Below, one piece after another: positions 5,535-10,868 of a stretch of DNA of 10,868 bases. How positions within the stretch are numbered: position 1 is the stretch's first letter; the number at the start of each line of letters is the position of its first letter. The position numbers were made by a program, and so were the translations under genes. The DNA lies in assembly GCA_012960755.1 (NCBI GenBank), contig DUAT01000145.1, positions 3,756 to 14,623 on the forward strand. The letters are read 5' to 3'. Source of the DNA: Gammaproteobacteria bacterium (GTDB lineage Bacteria; Pseudomonadota; Gammaproteobacteria; Pseudomonadales; Azotimanducaceae_A). The notes under the pieces are model-generated. The model was not told the origin of the DNA and searched no databases. It saw only the letters and a program-made list of their open reading frames with translations.

Positions 5535-5543
5535 CGTCATCAC

Positions 5544-5576
5544 GGGATCGGCCCTTCGGGGTCGGTCCCTTTTTTT
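5544..5576 (+). terminator. Rho-independent terminator
   Basis: The arms 5544-5554 and 5559-5569 form an 11-bp GC-rich stem with two G-U pairs around the ultra-stable loop TTCG, closed by C-G. Seven T's follow at 5570-5576. This is a textbook intrinsic terminator, 10 bases after the stop of the 254-residue gene, and it ends the first transcription block. Confidence 0.93.
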
Positions 5577-5607
5577 GGCCGGCGAGGAGACTCCGAGAGT
5601 AACGTCG

Positions 5608-5787
5608 ATGAAATTAAGAAAAGGATGGAAGAAGGACAAGAATCCAGTAGCGAAATTTAGTCGCTTACAGCAGAAGGCTTATGTCTTCCGACCGTTAAAG
5701 GGTAAGGGTAGTTATTCACGCACCCGAGACAACGAGGGTGAACCACCAGATATAGGGAGAGAGTTCGATCATGAGATGGATGATTAG
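5608..5787 (+). CDS. ArfA-like alternative ribosome-rescue factor (putative), 59 aa
   Basis: A small basic protein with KGKGSYSR at residues 31-38, preceded by FR (27-28). ArfA (alternative ribosome-rescue factor A) of gamma- and betaproteobacteria is about this size. It carries KGKGSYxR in the part that enters the empty mRNA channel of a stalled ribosome, where it recruits release factor RF2. Upstream, NPVAKF (12-17) sits about where ArfA has its conserved N-A-(I/L) helix. The tail is acidic (DNEGEPPD, EMDD), unlike the hydrophobic tail of full-length E. coli ArfA. The ATG at 5608 has only a weak GAGAG upstream; the frame is open to 5575 at the terminator. A chance basic protein is the alternative. 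Confidence 0.6.
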   Translation: MKLRKGWKKDKNPVAKFSRLQQKAYVFRPLKGKGSYSRTRDNEGEPPDIGREFDHEMDD

Positions 5788-5875
5788 TTTAACCATACGA
5801 CTATTTGTTTGTTTAGCGATAGGTTTTTACAACTACCGAAGGTTTTCGGTAAGGAGCGAAATAAATGCGAGCTAG
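5771..5875 (+). CDS. Possible 34-residue single-pass membrane peptide
   Basis: A short frame, MRWMISLTIRLFVCLAIGFY and then a basic tail (NYRRFSVRS), overlaps the end of the ArfA-like gene by 17 bases and the start of the exported-protein gene by 11. GGGAGAG lies about 9 bases before the ATG. Residues 4-20 look like one membrane helix with positive residues after it. Without it, the 77-base gap between the neighbours would be unusually long for this cluster. It is small enough to be chance, and it contains a 6-bp hairpin (5835-5850) that may be the real functional element. Confidence 0.4.
   Translation: MRWMISLTIRLFVCLAIGFYNYRRFSVRSEINAS
5835..5850 (+). promoter_or_regulatory. Hairpin next to the ribosome binding site of the exported protein
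   Basis: ACCGAA/TTCGGT with loop GGTT ends directly at the AAGGAG ribosome binding site (5851-5856) of the gene at 5865. It may modulate translation start or stabilise the 5' end of that message. Confidence 0.4.
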
Positions 5876-6275
5876 CACGACAATCATTTTTGGAATGGTA
5901 TTAACAGCTGTCTCTCTGTACACAGGACGAGTGTATTCAGAAGAGACGCTACCCGAGGGTATGTCGTTTAAGCACGTACCTTTTAGCCTGGTCTGCGCTA
6001 CCCCTGAACGCTTAAACGAGATACTGGCTGAAGTACATCAGGAAGTAGCGATTGTCGCTGGTGTAATGGAATCCGTAAACTGGTTTTGGTATGTGAATAG
6101 GGAGCGAACGACTGCCTCGATGGTGGTTCACAAAGGGGATGAGGCGTGTCTAATTTTCTCTGGTGTTTCTAAAGGTGGTAATGCCTTCGTGCTCAATGAC
6201 GAGCCGAAATTTCCTTCCAACAAGGAGGCCGAGATGAAGTCGGGAGAAAATAAGTCTTGGAATACCAGTGAATAA
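5865..6275 (+). CDS. Exported hypothetical protein with signal peptide, 136 aa
   Basis: The N-terminus has a short charged region (MRAS), a hydrophobic stretch (about 5-20) and a likely signal-peptidase site after VYS (residue 25). The product is probably periplasmic in the host. The mature part has two cysteines, C44 and C95, that could form a disulphide. No lipobox is seen. No known fold or enzyme motif is recognised. AAGGAG lies 8 bases before the ATG. Exported early phage proteins sometimes act in exclusion of other phages or on the envelope, but that is speculation here. The next gene's GTG overlaps its end by 8 bases. Confidence 0.75.
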   Translation: MRASTTIIFGMVLTAVSLYTGRVYSEETLPEGMSFKHVPFSLVCATPERLNEILAEVHQEVAIVAGVMESVNWFWYVNRERTTASMVVHKGDEACLIFSGVSKGGNAFVLNDEPKFPSNKEAEMKSGENKSWNTSE

Positions 6276-6501
6276 ATTACTGAAACAAGAAAACCCGTAT
6301 GAGTTTATGCAAGCGTTATCGCCTTGCGATACCTGTAAATCTGCCCCTTATTGTGCCAAAGCCCAAGCCATTTGTCGGGCCTTTGATGACTATGTATCTA
6401 AGGGTACTTTTAACAGAAAAGACTCTGGCTGGCCGATTCACAACGGCTACCAGGAGTTAATCAAAGAAGAGGGACACTGGCGTAAGCGAGTGTTTGCGTA
6501 A
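6268..6501 (+). CDS. Small four-cysteine protein (putative zinc-binding), 77 aa
   Basis: The start is a GTG at 6268, overlapping the upstream gene by 8 bases, with a weak TTGGA ribosome binding site. The cysteines C20, C23, C29 and C36 form a C-x2-C-x5-C-x6-C array within SPCDTCKSAPYCAKAQAICR, followed by AFDDYV. Small phage proteins with this spacing are common and are usually presumed to bind zinc or an Fe-S cluster; none has a firm function that I can name. The C-terminal part (SGWPIHNGYQEL) is unrecognised. The stop overlaps the next ATG by one base (TAATG), implying coupled translation. Confidence 0.7.
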   Translation: MNKLLKQENPYEFMQALSPCDTCKSAPYCAKAQAICRAFDDYVSKGTFNRKDSGWPIHNGYQELIKEEGHWRKRVFA

Positions 6502-6791
6502 TGCGATTAATAACTCGACGGGGATTTGATTACATATCCAAGAGAAATAATAAACGTGATGGCTATCACGGGCCTACTCTTAATGGAATCAGAGCCGTGA
6601 CAAGTGACTCTTTGATGTACTTCGATGATAAGGAGTCTTTTAATGAGGCCAAACTTCGTACGAGATGGCCGATAGATAAAGAGAATGCGTACTGCTTAAA
6701 GATGCAACGCCATGATAACGGATGCTTACTCCTCTGGAATGAATACACAGAAGAGGCTGAGTTCTACTACTACGAGGAGTTACAACAATGA
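6501..6791 (+). CDS. Hypothetical phage protein, 96 aa
   Basis: A 96-residue soluble protein, basic at the start (MRLITRRGFDYISKRNNKRD) and acidic and aromatic at the end (EEAEFYYYEELQQ). No domain is recognised. There is no clear ribosome binding site; the one-base overlap with the upstream stop suggests translational re-initiation. An in-gene hairpin CGTGAT/ATCACG with loop GGCT lies at 6555-6570. The stop overlaps the next start by 4 bases. Confidence 0.7.
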   Translation: MRLITRRGFDYISKRNNKRDGYHGPTLNGIRAVTSDSLMYFDDKESFNEAKLRTRWPIDKENAYCLKMQRHDNGCLLLWNEYTEEAEFYYYEELQQ

Positions 6792-7150
6792 ATGGCCCAT
6801 ACAAACTCACTGAGTTGAAGAGGACATACACACTGCAAAGAAAACAACAGTTCCGAAACACAATAAATCCTGATGCAGAAACTGAACGACCACCTGTGAT
6901 CCAGGAGGTCATGACTGAAAACCTGGATACTATTAAAGATAAGTTCTGGGACTCTTGGTATGGTAAGGAGCTCGAAAGCGAGATGAGCGTATACCATAAC
7001 TACGAAAAAATTTTGGCTTCCGCTTTGGGTAGGGACTGGGATCGTCTGCGAGCAGGACAAATCATCTCAACTCCCCCATTTAAAAAGAACCAATCAACTG
7101 AAACATGGACAGATTATCAATTATTCGAAGGGTACAACACTGATGAATAG
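6788..7150 (+). CDS. Hypothetical phage protein, 120 aa
   Basis: A 120-residue charged protein, basic in the first third (LKRTYTLQRKQQFR) and acidic after. It has no cysteines or membrane segment and is not recognised. GAGGAG in the upstream gene serves as ribosome binding site, and the ATGA overlap indicates coupling. It belongs to the chain of small overlapping genes between the terminator and the primase promoter. It overlaps the next gene by 8 bases. Confidence 0.7.
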   Translation: MNGPYKLTELKRTYTLQRKQQFRNTINPDAETERPPVIQEVMTENLDTIKDKFWDSWYGKELESEMSVYHNYEKILASALGRDWDRLRAGQIISTPPFKKNQSTETWTDYQLFEGYNTDE

Positions 7151-7352
7151 ACACCATACCGAGAATGTAACTGAGTTAGACGTTTTTGATGACGCAGCAA
7201 CCGACAGTCTCTTTATCCAATTCAACGGACAGGAGTTCCAGTTAAAGAGCCAAATGGCGGATGATTTTGTCAAGGCGGTATACGATGCTCAGGAGACACG
7301 AGAGACTGAGGGTTGGGGGAAGGCGTTTATTGCTAAATTCGGTGGGAATTGA
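7143..7352 (+). CDS. Small hypothetical phage protein, 69 aa
   Basis: A 69-residue acidic protein (LDVFDDAATDSLFIQFNGQE) of unknown function. The ATG overlaps the upstream frame by 8 bases, and AAGGG lies about 9 bases upstream. It is the last gene before the primase promoter. Its stop codon overlaps the -35 box of that promoter, so the promoter is built into the gene end. No domain, membrane segment or cysteine is visible. Confidence 0.7.
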   Translation: MNRHHTENVTELDVFDDAATDSLFIQFNGQEFQLKSQMADDFVKAVYDAQETRETEGWGKAFIAKFGGN

Positions 7353-7378
7353 TTTAGTAGCAATGCTTATAGTATAAT
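7349..7378 (+). promoter_or_regulatory. Sigma70-type promoter for the primase-helicase gene
   Basis: TTGATT (7349-7354) and TATAAT (7373-7378) are separated by 18 bases. The -10 box is a perfect consensus and the -35 matches four of six bases. Transcription would start near 7385, about 18 bases before the ATG at 7403. The spacer contains the palindromic motif, so a protein bound there would compete directly with RNA polymerase. This is the best promoter in the window. Confidence 0.75.
7359..7371 (-). repeat. Palindromic motif copy 4, reverse orientation
   Basis: The core AGCAATGCT (7359-7367) is followed by TATA. Read on the other strand it is TATAAGCATTGCT, the same element as copies 1-3. 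It lies between the -35 and -10 boxes of the primase promoter, a classical operator position. Confidence 0.6.
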
Positions 7379-7402
7379 GGACGGTTCCCCCTGGAGATAC
7401 GT

Positions 7403-9898
7403 ATGAAGCTGCATTACCTCGAAGCGAAGAACGCTCGCCCTGCGAAAAAGTTCTCAGTCGGAAAGAATAACAGACTAGAAGTAACATCCTACCCGAACAT
7501 AAAAGATTTCACCTCTTACGAAGAAACCGTTGAAAACCCAGCTGAGTTCTATGAATCACTAAAGCGTAATTCCCTTCTAGGAACCAGAGTACTGTTGAAA
7601 GGTTTACTTGATCGTCCTTTAGAGGACGAGTCACGTGCTGGACACGTCAACCGTACTCAACGAACTGAGTGGCTGGTGCTGGATGTCGATGGTACAACCG
7701 AGACAGACATTTCAAAGATAGTCGCCCTGGTTGGGCTAGAAAAGTTTTCATATGTCATTCAGTACTCATCTTCATATGGTATTGAACGAGACGGAGACCC
7801 TGTTAAACCAGGGCTACGTTGCCACATTTACTTCATGTTAGAAGAGCCTATCTCACCAGCGTTGGTGAAACACTGGCTTAAGACAATCAACCTGAGACAC
7901 TTTCAGGATGATATGGGGCTGATGGGTACTGGGTTCTCCCTTGAGTGGCCTATCGACCCCAGTGTGGCAGACAACAGTAAACTGATCTACATAGCGTCAG
8001 CAATCTGCGTCGAGCCGTATAGGGACTCTGTGTCTACTGATACACGGATTGTTTTAATTGAGACTAAAAGAACGCACGTACCTATATCTAAACTTAAGGC
8101 TATGGCCCTAGCCACCATCGGTGCTACAGCGTCCAAACTAATTGCGAAACGTCGCTCTGATGCTGCCCTACCTAAGCGTTCACTACGTACCAAGCACATT
8201 GGTAAAGCGACAATCATTGTCGATAAGCCCGACCCCGGCACATTGCATTTTGTTGGCAGTGATCGGGGATTTTCTTATTACAACTTGAATCACGGTGACA
8301 GCGCTGCGTACTACCATCCCATAGGGAAGCCGGACGTTGTTCACTCATTTAAACCAGAAGACTATTCATTCCGGCACGAGGACGTTGACCTCGAGTCGTA
8401 TGCCACTGCCCAAGAGCGAGCCAGTGACTACCGCCTGGAACAGGGCGAGACATTGCGTGGTGTGGGCCGTGATATAAGCGTTAATAAATTTTTCTCTTAT
8501 GCCTTCGATCAGAAGGCTAATACACTGCTGAAGTGGGAGATAACCAAGGACAACATCCCTGACCACCTGGCTAACCACGATCTGCTGATGCCTGATCCAG
8601 TACCGGATTACCATGTACGGTTTGATCCTGCTGATGATCGGGTGTTTGATCCGAGTGATTGTTTTATTAACTCATTCTCAGATAACGATTACGGGCGGAC
8701 TTACCGAGGGATTAGTAGGGACTCAGAGCTAACCCTTGATGTACTTTCGGCGCATCTAAACATTGTTGCGCCCTACACTGCAGCCCTTATGTACCATGTG
8801 TTAGGTAATGATAAGCAGATTATGAACTGGTTTATCAATTGGCTAGGACACATGATGCAAGCTCGTACAAAACCCGGCACCGCATTGGTTATTCATGGGG
8901 TTCCTGGTACAGGTAAGAACGTATTAATGGAGCGTGTCTTGCGCCCTATTTTTGGTGGGGACTACTTCATCGAGATTCGTATGGATCATCTTAATGACTC
9001 ATTCACAGGGTGGATGCAGCAGGCCAGGTTGATCCTCATAAACGAGGCCAACGAGATAAGCATGACCGGTGACGGTAGTAAGACTGGTGAGATGCTGAAG
9101 AATATCATCACTGAAGAGCGGCTATCGTTACGAGGTATGCGAGAGTTATCTAAGTCTTATGATACTTTCTTTGGAGTTATCTTAGCGTCTAACTCTCATA
9201 CTCCTTTACTACTTGATGCATCAGATAGACGATTCAGTGTATGTACACGACAAGAACAGCCTTTGGTTTCGATTGGTGATTACGATATCAAGAAGAACTT
9301 TTTCGATCTCGTCGAACAGTGGGACACGGAACGGGCAGCGTTTGCCAAAATGTTGTATTCGGTAACAGTAGACGATACACAGGTCCATAGCGCAGTCGAG
9401 AACTATGCACGTCAGACAATGATCGAGAGTGGTAAGACCTCGACCGATGAGTTTTGTGACGCTGTACGAGCGGGTAATCTGGACTATTTTCTTGAAGCAA
9501 TACCGGATGACTCACTTCAGACAACGTTCAGTACGACGATATTGACGATGGCGAATACCAATAAACTTCTCCTTCACCGCTTTATTGAGAGCGTGGCGGG
9601 CGGCCCTATTTCTGTGTCATCTGATGAACTAAGACTGTTGTATATGATGATGACGGGCGCGCACCAGAACGTTAATCCAATACGCTTTGGTCGAATGATG
9701 GCTAAACATGGCCTACCTTTAAAGAGTGGTATACGAGATGAGAAGCGACGTAAAGGGACTTTTCGTGGAATGCGACTTAACTGGAAACTAGTGTCTACAA
9801 CAGTCGATGAAGCTCTTTCGATGGTGGATACAGCATGGCGTTCCAGCAGCACGAATCTGTCTGCTATGGAAAATGTCCCAGATTTCCTATTGCAATAA
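7403..9898 (+). CDS. Primase-helicase: AEP primase domain plus SF3 (D5-like) helicase, 831 aa
   Basis: The N-terminal part shows the archaeo-eukaryotic primase motifs: WLVLDVDG (90-97, metal ligands D94 and D96), RCHIYF (139-144, H141) and a PIDPSVADNSKLIYIAS segment (183-199, D185). A long linker of about 290 residues follows. The helicase domain has Walker A GVPGTGKN (499-506, K505), Walker B LILINEANE (543-551, E548), SF3 motif C with N597 (GVILASNSHTP) and arginine-finger candidates R609/R610. Residues ~738-795 may be a winged-helix C-terminus. Primer synthesis and DNA unwinding at the phage fork are expected, as in D5/P4-type and NrS-1-type enzymes. The ATG has TGGAGA 6 bases upstream. 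It has its own promoter. No separate DNA polymerase is in the window. Confidence 0.88.
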   Translation: MKLHYLEAKNARPAKKFSVGKNNRLEVTSYPNIKDFTSYEETVENPAEFYESLKRNSLLGTRVLLKGLLDRPLEDESRAGHVNRTQRTEWLVLDVDGTTETDISKIVALVGLEKFSYVIQYSSSYGIERDGDPVKPGLRCHIYFMLEEPISPALVKHWLKTINLRHFQDDMGLMGTGFSLEWPIDPSVADNSKLIYIASAICVEPYRDSVSTDTRIVLIETKRTHVPISKLKAMALATIGATASKLIAKRRSDAALPKRSLRTKHIGKATIIVDKPDPGTLHFVGSDRGFSYYNLNHGDSAAYYHPIGKPDVVHSFKPEDYSFRHEDVDLESYATAQERASDYRLEQGETLRGVGRDISVNKFFSYAFDQKANTLLKWEITKDNIPDHLANHDLLMPDPVPDYHVRFDPADDRVFDPSDCFINSFSDNDYGRTYRGISRDSELTLDVLSAHLNIVAPYTAALMYHVLGNDKQIMNWFINWLGHMMQARTKPGTALVIHGVPGTGKNVLMERVLRPIFGGDYFIEIRMDHLNDSFTGWMQQARLILINEANEISMTGDGSKTGEMLKNIITEERLSLRGMRELSKSYDTFFGVILASNSHTPLLLDASDRRFSVCTRQEQPLVSIGDYDIKKNFFDLVEQWDTERAAFAKMLYSVTVDDTQVHSAVENYARQTMIESGKTSTDEFCDAVRAGNLDYFLEAIPDDSLQTTFSTTILTMANTNKLLLHRFIESVAGGPISVSSDELRLLYMMMTGAHQNVNPIRFGRMMAKHGLPLKSGIRDEKRRKGTFRGMRLNWKLVSTTVDEALSMVDTAWRSSSTNLSAMENVPDFLLQ

Positions 9899-9900
9899 AT

Positions 9901-9930
9901 TATAAGCAGTGCTATTGTTAGCATTGCTAA
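9901..9930. repeat. Palindromic motif copies 5 and 6 (double site)
   Basis: TATAAGCAGTGCT (9901-9913) is followed by the perfect 13-base palindrome TTAGCATTGCTAA (9918-9930). The core centres are 15 bases apart. The pair lies between the primase stop and the next gene, upstream of an AT-rich stretch. A double operator would allow cooperative binding. Confidence 0.6.
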
Positions 9931-9983
9931 TTATATAAAACATAAAACATAAGACTAAATAGAAATGATAAACGGAGAACAAC
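9931..9983 (+). promoter_or_regulatory. AT-rich region with three heptamer repeats before the GTG gene
   Basis: Three tandem heptamers, ATAAAAC, ATAAAAC and ATAAGAC, lie at 9935-9955, followed by the ribosome binding site CGGAGAA at 9973-9979. Several -10-like strings occur (TATATA at 9932-9937), but none has a good -35 at the proper distance. A promoter is likely here but is not precisely placed. Confidence 0.4.
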
Positions 9984-10868
9984 GTGAGCCTAGCAACTTG
10001 TATACAGGCAAGGAACAACCCAATACGCTCTTTCGAAGAGTTCTGTGAGAAAGTCACAGAGTATATAGACGTACCTGGACAGGACTTACACCACACTAAT
10101 TTCAACGACGAAGAATTTGAGGCTGTTGCTCAGTTAAACGATGCCTTTGGTTGGCCCTCAACTGACAATTGGATCGAGTGGCGTGAGGGACTGAGACAGA
10201 TATTCTGGTATGCCCAGCTGTCCAGCATTCAACGAGGAGTCCTCAACGATAACAATTTAGGGTGGCTTTCAGGCGCGCCTTTCTTCTTACATATAGCGAA
10301 TGATGATCCGAGTCAGGTCGCTTATCTAATAGAGCGAGACGATTACCGAGTCGGGGATCGTATGAGTCGCGGCCGTATAGGGAGATTCTTCGCCGGCCAT
10401 GTAGGAATAGACAACGAAAATCTGGCTCGGCAGATGACCGAGTCGTTCACGGCGGAGAACTGGAAGTACGTGATCTCCCGTGATGCTCATATGTTCAAAC
10501 GTATCTACGAACATGGCCCCCGGTCATGTATGTCGATGCGACAAAATCCCCATGCCGTTGAAGCGTATGGCTCTGGAGACTTCGCGATACTGGGCTGTTA
10601 TGCGGCTGCGGATGACCTCGATAACCCTGAGACCCGGTTCGCTGGTCGAGGCGTTATCAGTCTAGTCAGTAACAACATGATCCGTGCCTACGGGAATGTC
10701 GAGGCTATGCAGACGGCAGCCAGGGCTATGGGCTTACCCGAAACGTCTAACTCTACATACGGAGAGATGAAGTGGGATAGGTTTGTAAAACAAACATCAA
10801 ACAGAGGCGGGTACATATTCCCTTATATAGATGCTGCTAGAACGGGTCGAATCATTGTAGACCCTCGA
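9984..10868 (+). CDS. Conserved-looking phage protein, partial (runs off the window), at least 295 aa
   Basis: The GTG at 9984 has CGGAGAA 4 bases upstream. The frame stays open for 295 codons to the window end, so the C-terminus is missing. The N-terminal half is acidic and tryptophan-rich (WPSTDNWIEWREGLRQIFWY, about 58-77). The second half holds a distinctive YEHGPRSCMS segment (175-184), then HAVEAYGSGDFAILGCYAA (190-208) and GRGVISLV (220-227). I cannot assign a family or function. The motif spacing looks like a folded, conserved domain. It follows the primase behind a probable operator, so a replication-module role is plausible. Confidence 0.8.
   Translation, partial: MSLATCIQARNNPIRSFEEFCEKVTEYIDVPGQDLHHTNFNDEEFEAVAQLNDAFGWPSTDNWIEWREGLRQIFWYAQLSSIQRGVLNDNNLGWLSGAPFFLHIANDDPSQVAYLIERDDYRVGDRMSRGRIGRFFAGHVGIDNENLARQMTESFTAENWKYVISRDAHMFKRIYEHGPRSCMSMRQNPHAVEAYGSGDFAILGCYAAADDLDNPETRFAGRGVISLVSNNMIRAYGNVEAMQTAARAMGLPETSNSTYGEMKWDRFVKQTSNRGGYIFPYIDAARTGRIIVDPR

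Noticed and set aside
5575..5607. TTG start for the ArfA-like gene
   Set aside because: It would begin in the T-run of the terminator with no ribosome binding site; the ATG at 5608 is more likely, although its own site is weak.
9965..10048. 27-residue frame starting just before the GTG gene
   Set aside because: It overlaps the start and ribosome binding site of the better gene at 9984 in another frame and has no binding site of its own.
1..10868. tRNA genes, CRISPR arrays, insertion sequences, integrase or attachment sites
   Set aside because: I looked for tRNA-like cloverleaf or CCA ends, regularly spaced repeats, transposase or recombinase motifs and terminal repeats, and saw none.

Overview
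The window looks like part of a tailed-bacteriophage genome, from the early or replication side. It holds 21 tightly packed genes, all on the + strand. Most are short, unrecognised proteins with AGGAGA-type ribosome binding sites and start/stop overlaps of 1 to 8 bases. The only genes with clear functions are a metallophosphoesterase and a large primase-helicase. The host is probably a gamma- or betaproteobacterium. I infer this from the Shine-Dalgarno and sigma70-like signals, and from a small protein carrying the KGKGSY signature of ArfA, a ribosome-rescue factor of those classes. No host or phage genus can be named from the sequence alone.

Layout. (1) Bases 1-298 have no gene but hold repeats and hairpins. 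(2) Bases 299-5534 hold twelve genes: a conserved phage protein, a protein with a DnaJ-type zinc centre, two multi-pass membrane proteins, a calcineurin-like metallophosphoesterase, a protein with a YodL-like SVGD motif, and several unknowns. A strong rho-independent terminator at 5544-5576 closes this block. (3) Bases 5608-7352 hold a chain of seven overlapping or nearly overlapping small genes: the ArfA-like protein, a possible 34-residue membrane peptide, an exported protein, a four-cysteine protein and three unknowns. (4) A sigma70-type promoter at 7349-7378, with a palindromic motif in its spacer, precedes an 831-residue AEP primase plus SF3 helicase (7403-9898). (5) A regulatory-looking gap with two more copies of the palindrome follows. 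Then comes a GTG-started gene (from 9984) that runs off the window.

Two layers of non-coding structure stand out. The first is a near-palindrome, AGCAWTGCT, usually within TATAAGCARTGCTRTTA. It occurs at about 1.63, 3.78, 4.74, 7.36 and 9.91 kb and looks like a phage-specific operator or promoter element. The second is an abundance of compact hairpins. Many sit in the short gaps before genes, several 37-38 bases upstream of a start codon. Two much longer inverted repeats (13 bp, and 16 bp with one bulge) lie inside coding sequence near 3.0 and 3.4 kb.

Functional reading. The first block looks like host-takeover and accessory genes, with the primase-helicase starting the replication module. 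The ArfA-like protein suggests that the phage may supply its own rescue of stalled ribosomes. That is an inference from one short but very characteristic motif.
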